From contig CANIXM010000101.1 of NCBI GenBank assembly GCA_947471245.1, positions 1 through 6,931 of the forward strand: a stretch of DNA of 6,931 bases, given 5' to 3'. Under the pieces are notes generated by a model. The model made no database searches and had not been told where the DNA came from. It saw only the letters and a list, made by a program, of their open reading frames with translations. How positions within the stretch are numbered: position 1 is the stretch's first letter; every line of letters begins with the position of its first letter. Position numbers and translations under genes: made by a program. Shown in pieces: positions 1-6,793 of this stretch. This DNA is from Paludibacteraceae bacterium. Its GTDB lineage: Bacteria > Bacteroidota > Bacteroidia > Bacteroidales > Paludibacteraceae.

Positions 1-651
1 CTTTTCCGCCAAATCAAAGACTTTGTCAAGTGCAACGATATTTGTGCCACTCAGCTTGGCACCATTGAGCATGGCTTTTGCCACTATGGATGCTTGGATG
101 GGTCGGTATGAGGTAAGTAATCCGAGTTTGTTGAGGGAATGCATAAACAGAAGACCGATGCGTTCGCCCAGTCTTTTCTCTTGCCGGTCACCATCCAGCT
201 GACCTGGCCGGAGGATGGTGATGTTCTTAAATGACAGTTGTTGCACAGCATCATCCAGTTCGCCTTTCATTCTCAGATAAAAGTTTTTGGATGAGGAGCT
301 GGCACCTGTGGATGACACCAATACATAAGTCGGTATTCCGTTGGCAGAAGCTAGCCGAGCCACTTGATGTTGATAATCAAAATCGACTTTGTATTGCGCT
401 TCTTTGGTTTTGGCATTGGCCAGTGTGGTGCCTAGAGTAGAAAACAGCACATCGCCCTGAATCAGATGAGCATACTGCTCTATTGATTCGAAGTCAACGA
501 TGTGTTCTTTCAGTTTAGGGTGAGTGATGCCAGTAGGTCGTCTCACCAATGAAGTAATCTGCGAAAATTCATTGGATAGACTCAACTGGTTGATGAGTTG
601 TGTACCCACCATACCAGATGAGCCTATTACAATGGCGTGTTTTCGTGTCAT
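1..651 (-). CDS. NAD(P)-binding Rossmann-fold protein, atypical SDR / TIP30-like (3' end outside window)
   Basis: Translating the minus strand from ATG at 651 gives 217 uninterrupted codons to the window edge, with no stop, so the C-terminus is missing. Relatives are usually about 210-230 residues, so probably only a few residues are lost. Near the N-terminus IVIGSSGMVG (residues 7-16) fits the GxxGxxG dinucleotide-binding loop. LVRRP (36-40) follows strand 2, where cofactor specificity is set. LVSSTGAS (111-118) and FYLRMKGELD (124-133) supply the Ser and YxxxK (Y125, K129) of the SDR-type active site, and ILRPGQLDG (146-154) is typical of NAD(P)H-binding/TIP30-like proteins. No signal peptide is visible, so it should be cytoplasmic. 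The ATG directly follows the serB stop (TAA then ATG, no spacer), which suggests cotranscription and translational coupling. The substrate cannot be told from sequence; a redox enzyme or an NADPH-sensing regulatory protein are both possible. Confidence 0.85.
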   Translation of the reverse strand, partial: MTRKHAIVIGSSGMVGTQLINQLSLSNEFSQITSLVRRPTGITHPKLKEHIVDFESIEQYAHLIQGDVLFSTLGTTLANAKTKEAQYKVDFDYQHQVARLASANGIPTYVLVSSTGASSSSKNFYLRMKGELDDAVQQLSFKNITILRPGQLDGDRQEKRLGERIGLLFMHSLNKLGLLTSYRPIQASIVAKAMLNGAKLSGTNIVALDKVFDLAEK

Positions 652-1890
652 TTAGCCGTTGTTTGTTTCATCAATATGTACATCTCTGAATCCTAAAAAG
701 TATAGCACTCCGTCAAGTCCAATGGTAGAAATGGATTGTTGGGCATTTTCTTTGACGGTTGGTTTTGCATGAAATGCTATACCTAGCCCAGCAAGATTGA
801 GCATCGGTAGATCATTCGCTCCATCGCCCACAGCTATCACCTGTGCCAAATCAATTTTTTCGACTTGAGCGATTAGTCTTAGCAATTCGGCCTTCCTTTT
901 TCCGTCAACTATATCGCCGATGTAGTTTCCTGTCAGTTTTCCATCTACTATTTCCAATTCATTGGCATACACATAATCTACATCAAATAGTTTCTTGAGG
1001 TAGTTTCCAAAATAGGTAAATCCTCCGGAAAGAATGGCAATTTTAATTCCACATTTTTTGAGAATAGACATCAGTCGGAATGCCCCATCCATAATTGGTA
1101 GAGTCAAGGCTATTTGTTCCATCACACTTTCATCCAATCCTTTGAGCAATGCTACTCGCTGTTTGAAACTTTCCGAGAAATCTATTTCTCCCCTCATGGC
1201 TGCCTCTGTGATGGCTCGTACTTGTTCGCCTACGCCAGCACGGTCTGCCAGTTCATCTATCACTTCGGTTTTGATAAGGGTAGAGTCCATATCGAAGCAG
1301 ATAAGTCGTCGATTTCTTCGGAACATATCGTCCTTTTGAAATGAAATGTCAATCCCTAGTTCGCTTGAGAATTTTAAGAATTCGGCAGAAAGCTTACTTT
1401 TGTCTTTTAGGTCACCACGTACAGATAATTCAATGCATGCTTTTTGATCGGTTAAAGAATCTTCAGCATTAAGTGGTAATCTTCCTGTAAGGCGCTTTAT
1501 GGAATCGATGTTTAGGTTTTGTTCCAAAATCGAGTTAGTCACTATCGAAAGATGTTTTGCGCTAATAACCTTCCCCAGTACAGTTACAATATGTCTGTTT
1601 TTACCTTGTCTATTCACCCAGCTGGTATATCGTTCTTCGGTGATGGGCGTAAATCGTACCGAAAGATTCAGCTCAGTACACTTAAACAGCACTTCTTTCA
1701 AGATATTACCCGACTCAGTGGCATTAGAGACTTTAAAGAGTATGCCTAATGATAGCGTTTGATGAATGTCTGCTTGACCAATGTCTAAAATAGTGGCATT
1801 GTAAACCCCTAAGATATTTGTAACGGCAGTTGTAACACCTGGTTTGTCTTCTCCTGAGATGCTGATTAGGATAATTTCGCTGTTTGGCAT
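652..1890 (-). CDS. serB: Phosphoserine phosphatase with two N-terminal ACT domains
   Basis: The 412-residue product should hydrolyse O-phospho-L-serine to L-serine and phosphate, the last step of serine synthesis, in the cytoplasm. Two ACT-type regulatory regions come first: residues about 5-80, opening with ISISGEDKPGVTTAV, and about 100-185, opening with IVTVLGKVISAKHLSIV. The HAD phosphatase domain follows. Motif I is CFDMDSTLI, with nucleophile D200 and acid/base D202. Motif II is ILSGGFTYF (S288). The motif III Lys is probably K333 in GKRKAELL. Motif IV is VGDGANDLPML, with Mg-binding D356 and D360. AKPTVKENA (375-383) near the end is characteristic of SerB. All catalytic residues are present. 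The length fits the ACT-containing form rather than the shorter E. coli-like enzyme. The start is 86 nt after the mltF stop, with an A-rich leader (CAAAACAAAAAAATCATC) and no Shine-Dalgarno. Serine feedback through the ACT domains is known for some relatives and is only inferred here. Confidence 0.96.
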   Translation of the reverse strand: MPNSEIILISISGEDKPGVTTAVTNILGVYNATILDIGQADIHQTLSLGILFKVSNATESGNILKEVLFKCTELNLSVRFTPITEERYTSWVNRQGKNRHIVTVLGKVISAKHLSIVTNSILEQNLNIDSIKRLTGRLPLNAEDSLTDQKACIELSVRGDLKDKSKLSAEFLKFSSELGIDISFQKDDMFRRNRRLICFDMDSTLIKTEVIDELADRAGVGEQVRAITEAAMRGEIDFSESFKQRVALLKGLDESVMEQIALTLPIMDGAFRLMSILKKCGIKIAILSGGFTYFGNYLKKLFDVDYVYANELEIVDGKLTGNYIGDIVDGKRKAELLRLIAQVEKIDLAQVIAVGDGANDLPMLNLAGLGIAFHAKPTVKENAQQSISTIGLDGVLYFLGFRDVHIDETNNG

Positions 1891-1976
1891 GATGATTTTT
1901 TTGTTTTGAAAGTGTTTTGAAATTAATGATTATTGACAATTCATAAACGCCTGCATGTAGCATTTGTTCATCTGAG
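1891..1976 (-). other. 86-nt mltF-serB spacer, no clear signal
   Basis: This is the only sizeable gap within the minus-strand cluster. In the transcript direction it has a weak possible stem, AAATGC pairing with GCGTTT (one G-U pair, 9-nt loop), just after the mltF stop. No U-run follows the stem, so it is not a convincing terminator. No good TTG plus TAnnTTTG promoter pair is visible ahead of serB. The serB leader is A-rich, which is the usual style of translation start in this phylum. Whether serB is transcribed only by read-through or also from its own promoter cannot be decided by eye. Confidence 0.4.
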
Positions 1977-3353
1977 TTATTTGGATTTTTTTGCTTGGTA
2001 TTTTTCGAACGTTTCTAGTGTGTTTTCAACATATCGAAGCGTTTCATTACTACGGAATCTTCCATATTTCACCACAGGGTCCTGATAGTATTTGGGGTCA
2101 CTCTCTTTTTCTAAGTAAGTAGCCACATTGTCAAACCAAATGGTCGGATCTTTGCCATATTTTTTGGTCAGTGCAATGGCATCAAACACATGCGATGGTC
2201 CTGAATTGTAACTGGCAAGTATGAATTTTATTCGCTCTTCCTTATTCTCAATTTTTCGAAATAGTAGGTTCAAACTTTTGATGTATTGCACACCAGCCTC
2301 AATATTCATTTCAGGAACGAAAACAGTTTGTCTGTCCAGACCGAAATTGGCAGCCGTACGAGGCATCAGTTGCATCAGTCCTGCTGCTCCTGCCCATGAC
2401 ACTTCAGATTTGTTGAACCTCGACTCTTGAAACGCTACTGCCGCCAATAACCGCCAGTCCCAATCAATAAGACTAGCGTATTTTTTAAACAAATGATCAT
2501 AAGGAGATACTGCTCCTTTGGGTATAGCTATGTGACGAAGGGATAGGTATGGGCTTTTTTGCCAGTACTTCGCACTTAGTCGTTGTTTGTAAAGTTCCGT
2601 ATTTTTATTGAGCGCCCAGTCTTCAATGGCCTGCTTGAGTTGCGGAAAGTTATTGTTTATCAACCATCCATTTCGCTGATTAAATCCGATTTGAAAATGG
2701 CAATCTAAGTTTTTGTGATACGATTTGTAAAGTAAACCAGTGTTTCTATATGTTAGGGTGTATTGAATCTTTTGATTGGCCACCATGTCTATCAATTCTT
2801 CATTGGTCAGTGAGTCTGCAGCTAATTCGATATTTATTTTTCCTCCGATTTCATCATTGATCGACTGTAATCGTTGGTGGAATATGCTGTTGGCTTTTAC
2901 TACCACTGTTTTTCCTTCCAGCTCTTTTATTTCTCCTATTCGTTTGGCTCCACCGTTTTGAATCAACACTTGATATGAATAAGGCTGAGGGAAAACGAAT
3001 GTGAAGTGTTTTTTTAGTGTTTTAGTTTCAATGAGGTTGTAGGCTACAAGGTCAATTTTATGTTCGCTCAACAGCTTGATTAATTCTTCTTCGTTTTTAG
3101 CAATTGAAACTTTGATCTTAACATGCAAGTGTTTTGCAAGTAAACTCACCAATTCATAATCGTATCCCATCACTTCATCTCTGAAAATAAAGTAAGAGGT
3201 TGATCCATACATTGTGCCTACACGTAATGTGTCTGATTGGATAATTTTTGGTAAATCTGCACACAACGGATGCTTATGTCCTTGTTTTTTATTACAAGAT
3301 AAAAGACATAATGTGATGAACAGGAATAGGTAAAGTTTTCGTTTGAAAATCAT
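1977..3353 (-). CDS. mltF: MltF-like lipoprotein: solute-binding domain plus lytic murein transglycosylase
   Basis: The 458-residue product is a predicted envelope lipoprotein that cleaves the MurNAc-GlcNAc bond of peptidoglycan, leaving 1,6-anhydroMurNAc. The N-terminus is a lipoprotein signal: basic MIFKRK, a hydrophobic stretch, then lipobox LLSC with the lipidated Cys at C20. Residues about 40-265 form a family-3 solute-binding-like domain (LRVGTMYGSTSYF at 43-55, GYDYELVSLLAKHL at 63-76). Residues about 283-430 are an SLT (GH23-type) domain: AVAFQESRFN holds catalytic E310, AGAAGLMQLMP spans 321-331, and ILASYNSGPSHV (378-389) is the conserved C-terminal motif. This domain order matches MltF, whose binding module senses muropeptides in known members. 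The residues after C20 (NKKQG) are basic rather than acidic, so the Bacteroidota surface-export signal appears absent and a periplasm-facing position is inferred. The ATG lies 5 nt after the exonuclease stop, supporting one operon. Confidence 0.93.
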   Translation of the reverse strand: MIFKRKLYLFLFITLCLLSCNKKQGHKHPLCADLPKIIQSDTLRVGTMYGSTSYFIFRDEVMGYDYELVSLLAKHLHVKIKVSIAKNEEELIKLLSEHKIDLVAYNLIETKTLKKHFTFVFPQPYSYQVLIQNGGAKRIGEIKELEGKTVVVKANSIFHQRLQSINDEIGGKINIELAADSLTNEELIDMVANQKIQYTLTYRNTGLLYKSYHKNLDCHFQIGFNQRNGWLINNNFPQLKQAIEDWALNKNTELYKQRLSAKYWQKSPYLSLRHIAIPKGAVSPYDHLFKKYASLIDWDWRLLAAVAFQESRFNKSEVSWAGAAGLMQLMPRTAANFGLDRQTVFVPEMNIEAGVQYIKSLNLLFRKIENKEERIKFILASYNSGPSHVFDAIALTKKYGKDPTIWFDNVATYLEKESDPKYYQDPVVKYGRFRSNETLRYVENTLETFEKYQAKKSK

Positions 3354-3358
3354 GAAAG

Positions 3359-4096
3359 CTAGATTATTTCAATGTTTTCATTTTTTATCAGATCCATAGA
3401 TTTCATTTTGAGAAATACTTGTGCTGTGGCTATTACATCTTTTTGACAGTAGGTCGCTATTCTTTCAAGGTTGCCTTCATTGTAATATACTGATGCTACT
3501 TGGCTTCCGTCTATATCGTCTTTGGGTGTGGGAATGTCAAATACGGCAGTGAGTAATTTGAGCGAAGTGTAATTTTTATAGTCTCCAAATTTCCACAATT
3601 CTAAGGTGTCTATAAATGTAATTTCCCAGGGTTTTTTTGTAGCTATTTGGAAAATAGGAGGAAGGTGAATCCCATTGATAATCATTCGTCTACAAATGTA
3701 TGGAATGTCAAATTCTTTGATGTTATGTCCACAAAGGGTATGGTCTTTGGTAATGCAAAATTTAATTACCAACTCAATAAATTCATTCAACAAACTCTTT
3801 TCATCATGGCTTTTGAACGATTTGGTGCGAAAATGCATCTCATTGTTTTTGAAAAAAATATATCCGACTGAAATGCAAATTATCTTACCAAATTCTGAAT
3901 AAATGCCTGCACTGCTTTGATATGCTTCGGTGGAAGTGATGTTTTCATCATATTTTTCAGGCATCCGTTTGGAAATAAGCTTATATTTATCGTGCCATGC
4001 GTGCTCTAAAGCTGGTGATAAATCCGAAAGCTCTCGGGTCTGAGGCACGGTTTCGATGTCTAAAAAAAGTATGCGCTGAAGTTCGGTAGCTTCCAT
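3359..4096 (-). CDS. Predicted 3'-5' exonuclease, PolB-exonuclease-like (DnaQ-fold)
   Basis: The 245-residue protein looks like a stand-alone DEDDy 3'-5' exonuclease related to the proofreading domain of family B DNA polymerases. Exo I is ILFLDIETVP, with D13 and E15. Exo II is CGHNIKEFDIPYICRRM, with the NxxxFD pattern ending at D130. Exo III is YCQKDVIATAQVF, with Y216 and D220 in the YxxxD spacing. All four acidic metal ligands and the Tyr are present, so the enzyme should be active with two metal ions. No polymerase or helicase domain is attached and no signal peptide is visible, so it is expected to be cytoplasmic. The family is probably the one named 'predicted 3'-5' exonuclease related to PolB' (DNA_pol_B_exo2). 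Its cellular role (repair or nucleic-acid turnover) is not known to me. It is the first gene of the minus-strand cluster. The ATG follows an A-rich leader, and the TAG stop is 5 nt before mltF. Confidence 0.88.
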   Translation of the reverse strand: MEATELQRILFLDIETVPQTRELSDLSPALEHAWHDKYKLISKRMPEKYDENITSTEAYQSSAGIYSEFGKIICISVGYIFFKNNEMHFRTKSFKSHDEKSLLNEFIELVIKFCITKDHTLCGHNIKEFDIPYICRRMIINGIHLPPIFQIATKKPWEITFIDTLELWKFGDYKNYTSLKLLTAVFDIPTPKDDIDGSQVASVYYNEGNLERIATYCQKDVIATAQVFLKMKSMDLIKNENIEII

Positions 4097-4103
4097 TTTT
4101 TTA

Positions 4104-4119
4104 TTGTTCGTTTGAACAA
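4104..4119. repeat. Inverted repeat TTGTTC-GTTT-GAACAA, candidate operator in the exonuclease leader
   Basis: The arms TTGTTC (4104-4109) and GAACAA (4114-4119) are perfect reverse complements around a 4-nt centre, GTTT. The site begins 8 nt upstream of the exonuclease ATG on the minus strand. A protein bound here would block transcription or initiation of the whole cluster; as RNA it could form a small hairpin next to the start codon. The size and symmetry resemble sites of TetR-family dimers, but no regulator gene is in the window, so that is speculative. Confidence 0.45.
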
Positions 4120-4158
4120 CTAAGATAAGTAAAATTTCTTTCTTTTACTTGTTCGTTT
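4104..4158 (+). repeat. Direct repeat TTGTTCGTTT, two copies
   Basis: The 10-mer TTGTTCGTTT occurs exactly at 4104-4113 and again at 4149-4158, with starts 45 bp apart. Only the copy nearer the gene continues into the inverted repeat. Between the copies, the minus strand reads TATCTTAG at 4127-4120, one mismatch from the TAnnTTTG -7 consensus, but with no properly spaced TTG upstream. Two equal sites flanking a promoter-like box would suit a repressor of the exonuclease-mltF-serB cluster. Chance repetition in AT-rich DNA cannot be excluded, although the internal CG makes the match less trivial. Confidence 0.45.
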
Positions 4159-4194
4159 AATATTTTTTAGGAAGTTGATATCCACTTTTCAGAG

Positions 4195-4210
4195 TTTGAT
4201 TCAAATCAAA
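4195..4210. repeat. 16-bp palindrome-like site TTTGATT-CA-AATCAAA
   Basis: Seven-base arms TTTGATT (4195-4201) and AATCAAA (4204-4210) are perfect reverse complements around a 2-bp centre. No U-run follows, so it is not a terminator, and it lies about 100 bp from the exonuclease start and 190 bp from the hexosaminidase start. The form fits a binding site for a dimeric helix-turn-helix regulator able to serve either divergent promoter. The regulator is unknown, and this is inferred from symmetry only. Confidence 0.4.
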
Positions 4211-4361
4211 GCATGTCAGCTCGATTGGGATAGAGAGATTGGATTGTTATTTTTAATCTTCCTTTAGTGTTTGATTGTTTTGGCTTTTATTTTTTATAAG
4301 ATTTAATTGTTAAACTGTCAGTCAAATAGCTGCTTTTGTTTTATCAGTGAGATTTATAATG

Positions 4362-4369
4362 TATATTTG
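4362..4369 (+). promoter_or_regulatory. Candidate Bacteroidota-type -7 box for the hexosaminidase gene
   Basis: TATATTTG matches the TAnnTTTG -7 consensus of the Bacteroidota primary sigma factor exactly. The nearest TTG upstream (4336-4338) is 23 nt away, longer than the usual 19-21 nt, so the -33 element is poor and the promoter may be weak or need an activator. Transcription would start around 4374, giving a leader of roughly 20 nt before the ATG at 4397. A short palindrome ACTAA-A-TTAGT (4380-4390) would then lie inside this leader. Confidence 0.5.
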
Positions 4370-4396
4370 TGTTTAACTAACTAAATTAGTGTCATA

Positions 4397-6772
4397 ATGA
4401 ATGCGTTTGTAAGATTATGGAAGTGGGCTTTTTTAATTGTTGCCATTTTTTATGGCAGCACTTATCTACTCGGTGCAAACGTAAATCAATACTCCATTAT
4501 TCCTTATCCACAAAAGTTGTTGCCAAAGTCAGGTAACTTTTCTATCAATCCACTGACTGTAATTTATTCGTCACATTCCAATTCTGAAATTTTAAAGTTG
4601 GCTCATGAATTTAGAGATCAACTGGTTCGTTCGTCAGGTATGGTTCTCGAAATTCGAGATATGGAACATGTAGATACCACAGGTCTTCAAAATGCGATAG
4701 TGATAGGTCTAACAAAAAGCGCAACAGATCAAGCCGGTGAAGCATACGAATTGAGTGTATCCAAAAATCAGATTGTAATGACAGCATCTGCTCCCAATGG
4801 TGTTTTTTATGCTTTGCAATCATTGTATCAATTGATGCCAGTCCAAATCTATAGTAAGAAAGAGGTGACGTTGAAAAAATGGACGGTCCCATCGGTTTAT
4901 ATTTCTGATTTTCCACGGTTTTCATACCGTGGCTTACATTTAGATGTTTCTAGGCATATCTATCCTGTTCAGTTTATCAAAAAGTACATTGACGCTATGG
5001 CTATTCACAAATACAATGTGTTTCATTGGCATTTGACAGATGATCAAGGGTGGAGAATAGAAATAAAACGTTATCCTAAACTTACAACAGTTGGAGCGTA
5101 TCGTGATCAAACATTGGTGGGATATTACTATGAACGCTTCCCTCAGATATATGACAAAAAGCCCTACGGAGGTTTCTACACACAAGCTGAGGCTAAAGAA
5201 ATAGTTGAATATGCCAAGAATAGATACATCACAGTTATACCAGAAATAGAAATGCCTGGACATGCTCAGGCTGCTATAGCAGCTTATCCTTATTTGTCAT
5301 GCAATCAAAGTACAAAAATCAAAGTGGCTACCAGTTGGGGTGTGTTCAAAGATGTTTTTTGTACGCGTGAAGATGTTTTCAGATTTATAGAAGGTGTACT
5401 TACAGAGGTAATGGAAATTTTTCCTAGTACATACATTCATATTGGTGGCGATGAGTGTCCCAAGGATAGATGGAGGATGTGTCCAGATTGTCAGGAAAGA
5501 ATTCAAAACAACAAATTGAAAAATGAAAAAGAACTTCAAAGTTATTTTATTCATCGGGTGGAGTCTTTTTTAAATAATCATGGAAGGCAAATCATCGGTT
5601 GGGATGAAATTCTTGAAGGGGGCTTGGCTCCCAATGCATCCGTGATGGCTTGGAGGGGTGTGCAACATGGCATTGAAGCTGCTAAGTCAAAACATAATGT
5701 GATAATGACTCCATTGGCCTATTGCTATTTTGATAAGTATCAAGCAGACCCTACAACTCAGCCCAATCACCAATCGACAGCTATTGGTGGTTTTTTACCA
5801 CTTGATATGGTGTATAATTATGAGCCTGTTCCTAAAGAAATAAGTGATGAGGATGCCAAGTATATAATCGGAGCACAAGCCAATGTGTGGACAGAATACA
5901 TGCCAGCGTCTATCAATGTAGAACGGATGGTTTATCCACGAGCATCAGCCATGTCTGAGGTGTTGTGGACGCAGCCAGATAAAAAGAGTTGGGAGCGATT
6001 TAGTAATTCAATGCTTACCCAGTTTAAGCGCTTCGATATCATGGAAATGCACCCATCACAAGTTTTTTTTAATGTGGATTTCACTTCGAATATTACATTG
6101 GATAAGCAGTTTCATGTGAAATTGTCTTGTGACCATCCAGAAGCTCAAATACGCTATAATTTTACAGGGAAAGTCCCCACGACAAATGACTCACTTTATA
6201 AATCAGCCATTTCACTCACTGACTCAACACTTATTACTACCGCATCATTCGTAAAAGGTAAAATGATAGGCGTGCCATTGTCTAAATCATTTTTAGTAAA
6301 TAAACTCACCGGATTGAATTATACAAAAACACTTAACAACACGCCCTATGATGGAGGTAATAAATCTGCACTCACTGATGGCGTCAGAGGTACTACAAAA
6401 GTGGCAGCACAATGGGTGGGAGTGAGTAAGGGGTCTGACGGAGAGGTGATTATTGATTTACAGAAGATACAGCCCATTCATAAGTTCTCGGTAGGTTTGC
6501 TCAATGCGCCATCGCTGTGTGCTATCGAGTCACCACGCATCCAACTTCTTGGTTCGTTGGATGGTGTGAAGTATGTGCTGTTGGCTGACAAGTCGTTGCC
6601 CTATTCCAATTCTCCGAATTGGGAAATACTTCGTCCTCAAATCAGTTTTCCTAAAATGAATGTGCGGTACTTAAAATTGGTTCTGAAATCACCATATCCT
6701 TGCAACACCACAAAAATAGAAGGAAATGACGGTACTCCTATAATTTTTATGGATGAAATTGTGGCATGGTGA
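4397..6772 (+). CDS. Secreted GH20 beta-N-acetylhexosaminidase with C-terminal accessory domains
   Basis: The 791-residue product should remove terminal beta-linked GlcNAc or GalNAc from chito-oligosaccharides, glycans or similar polymers by substrate-assisted catalysis. A hydrophobic signal segment (about residues 8-26, ending LLGA) has no lipobox Cys, so export as a soluble protein is likely. Residues about 30-165 form the GH20 N-terminal domain. The TIM-barrel follows at about 173-525: YRGLHLDVSRH with substrate-binding R178, FHWHLTDDQGWR (209-220), PEIEMPGHA (282-290), HIGGDE with catalytic pair D352/E353, GWDE (401-404), YFD with Tyr444 as the likely intermediate-stabilising residue, and NVWTE (496-500). 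Residues about 565-635 resemble the chitobiase/hexosaminidase C-terminal beta domain, and about 645-790 an F5/8 (discoidin-like) carbohydrate-binding module. No type IX secretion C-terminal domain is obvious. The substrate is not determinable. The gene stands alone on its strand, converging on groL. Confidence 0.95.
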   Translation: MNAFVRLWKWAFLIVAIFYGSTYLLGANVNQYSIIPYPQKLLPKSGNFSINPLTVIYSSHSNSEILKLAHEFRDQLVRSSGMVLEIRDMEHVDTTGLQNAIVIGLTKSATDQAGEAYELSVSKNQIVMTASAPNGVFYALQSLYQLMPVQIYSKKEVTLKKWTVPSVYISDFPRFSYRGLHLDVSRHIYPVQFIKKYIDAMAIHKYNVFHWHLTDDQGWRIEIKRYPKLTTVGAYRDQTLVGYYYERFPQIYDKKPYGGFYTQAEAKEIVEYAKNRYITVIPEIEMPGHAQAAIAAYPYLSCNQSTKIKVATSWGVFKDVFCTREDVFRFIEGVLTEVMEIFPSTYIHIGGDECPKDRWRMCPDCQERIQNNKLKNEKELQSYFIHRVESFLNNHGRQIIGWDEILEGGLAPNASVMAWRGVQHGIEAAKSKHNVIMTPLAYCYFDKYQADPTTQPNHQSTAIGGFLPLDMVYNYEPVPKEISDEDAKYIIGAQANVWTEYMPASINVERMVYPRASAMSEVLWTQPDKKSWERFSNSMLTQFKRFDIMEMHPSQVFFNVDFTSNITLDKQFHVKLSCDHPEAQIRYNFTGKVPTTNDSLYKSAISLTDSTLITTASFVKGKMIGVPLSKSFLVNKLTGLNYTKTLNNTPYDGGNKSALTDGVRGTTKVAAQWVGVSKGSDGEVIIDLQKIQPIHKFSVGLLNAPSLCAIESPRIQLLGSLDGVKYVLLADKSLPYSNSPNWEILRPQISFPKMNVRYLKLVLKSPYPCNTTKIEGNDGTPIIFMDEIVAW

Positions 6773-6793
6773 TCAACGTCTGAACGAAAAATA

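Larger units (their letters stand above)
4097..4396. promoter_or_regulatory. 300-bp divergent intergenic region, no gene
   Basis: This region separates the minus-strand exonuclease-mltF-serB cluster from the plus-strand hexosaminidase gene and must contain the start signals for both. It is very AT-rich, and I find no credible coding frame or structured RNA. It contains a 10-bp direct repeat (4104-4113 and 4149-4158), an inverted repeat at 4104-4119, a 16-bp palindrome-like site at 4195-4210, a TAnnTTTG box at 4362-4369 and a short palindrome at 4380-4390; the clearer of these are listed separately. The middle part, about 4211-4335, holds only AT-rich sequence with no clear signal. Confidence 0.7.

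Noticed and set aside
231..440. Plus-strand 69-codon frame at 231-440
   Set aside because: It is antisense to the Rossmann-fold gene, whose conserved motifs fill the opposite strand.
1034..1339. Plus-strand open frames across the serB region (1034-1339, 1114-1344, 1499-1762)
   Set aside because: They lie wholly antisense to serB, which has intact catalytic motifs, and their translations show no recognisable domain.
1733..1963. Minus-strand 76-codon frame overlapping the serB start
   Set aside because: It overlaps the serB N-terminal ACT region out of frame, and its translation is of low-complexity, non-protein-like composition.
1891..1976. Weak stem after mltF as an intrinsic terminator
   Set aside because: The stem is only 6 bp with a G-U pair and a 9-nt loop, and no U-run follows it.
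4120..4127. Minus-strand TATCTTAG as the promoter -7 box for the exonuclease cluster
   Set aside because: It has one mismatch to TAnnTTTG and no TTG at 19-21 nt upstream, so it is mentioned as a possibility but not called as a promoter.
5448..5493. Cys cluster (C354, C362, C365) near the GH20 active site as a novel metal site
   Set aside because: As far as I recall, the same CPK-W-CP-CQ arrangement is common in Bacteroidota GH20 enzymes, so it is a family trait rather than a novelty.
4611..5554. Minus-strand open frames inside the hexosaminidase gene (4611-4925, 4940-5263, 5297-5554)
   Set aside because: They are antisense shadows of conserved GH20 domains with no recognisable motif or start context.
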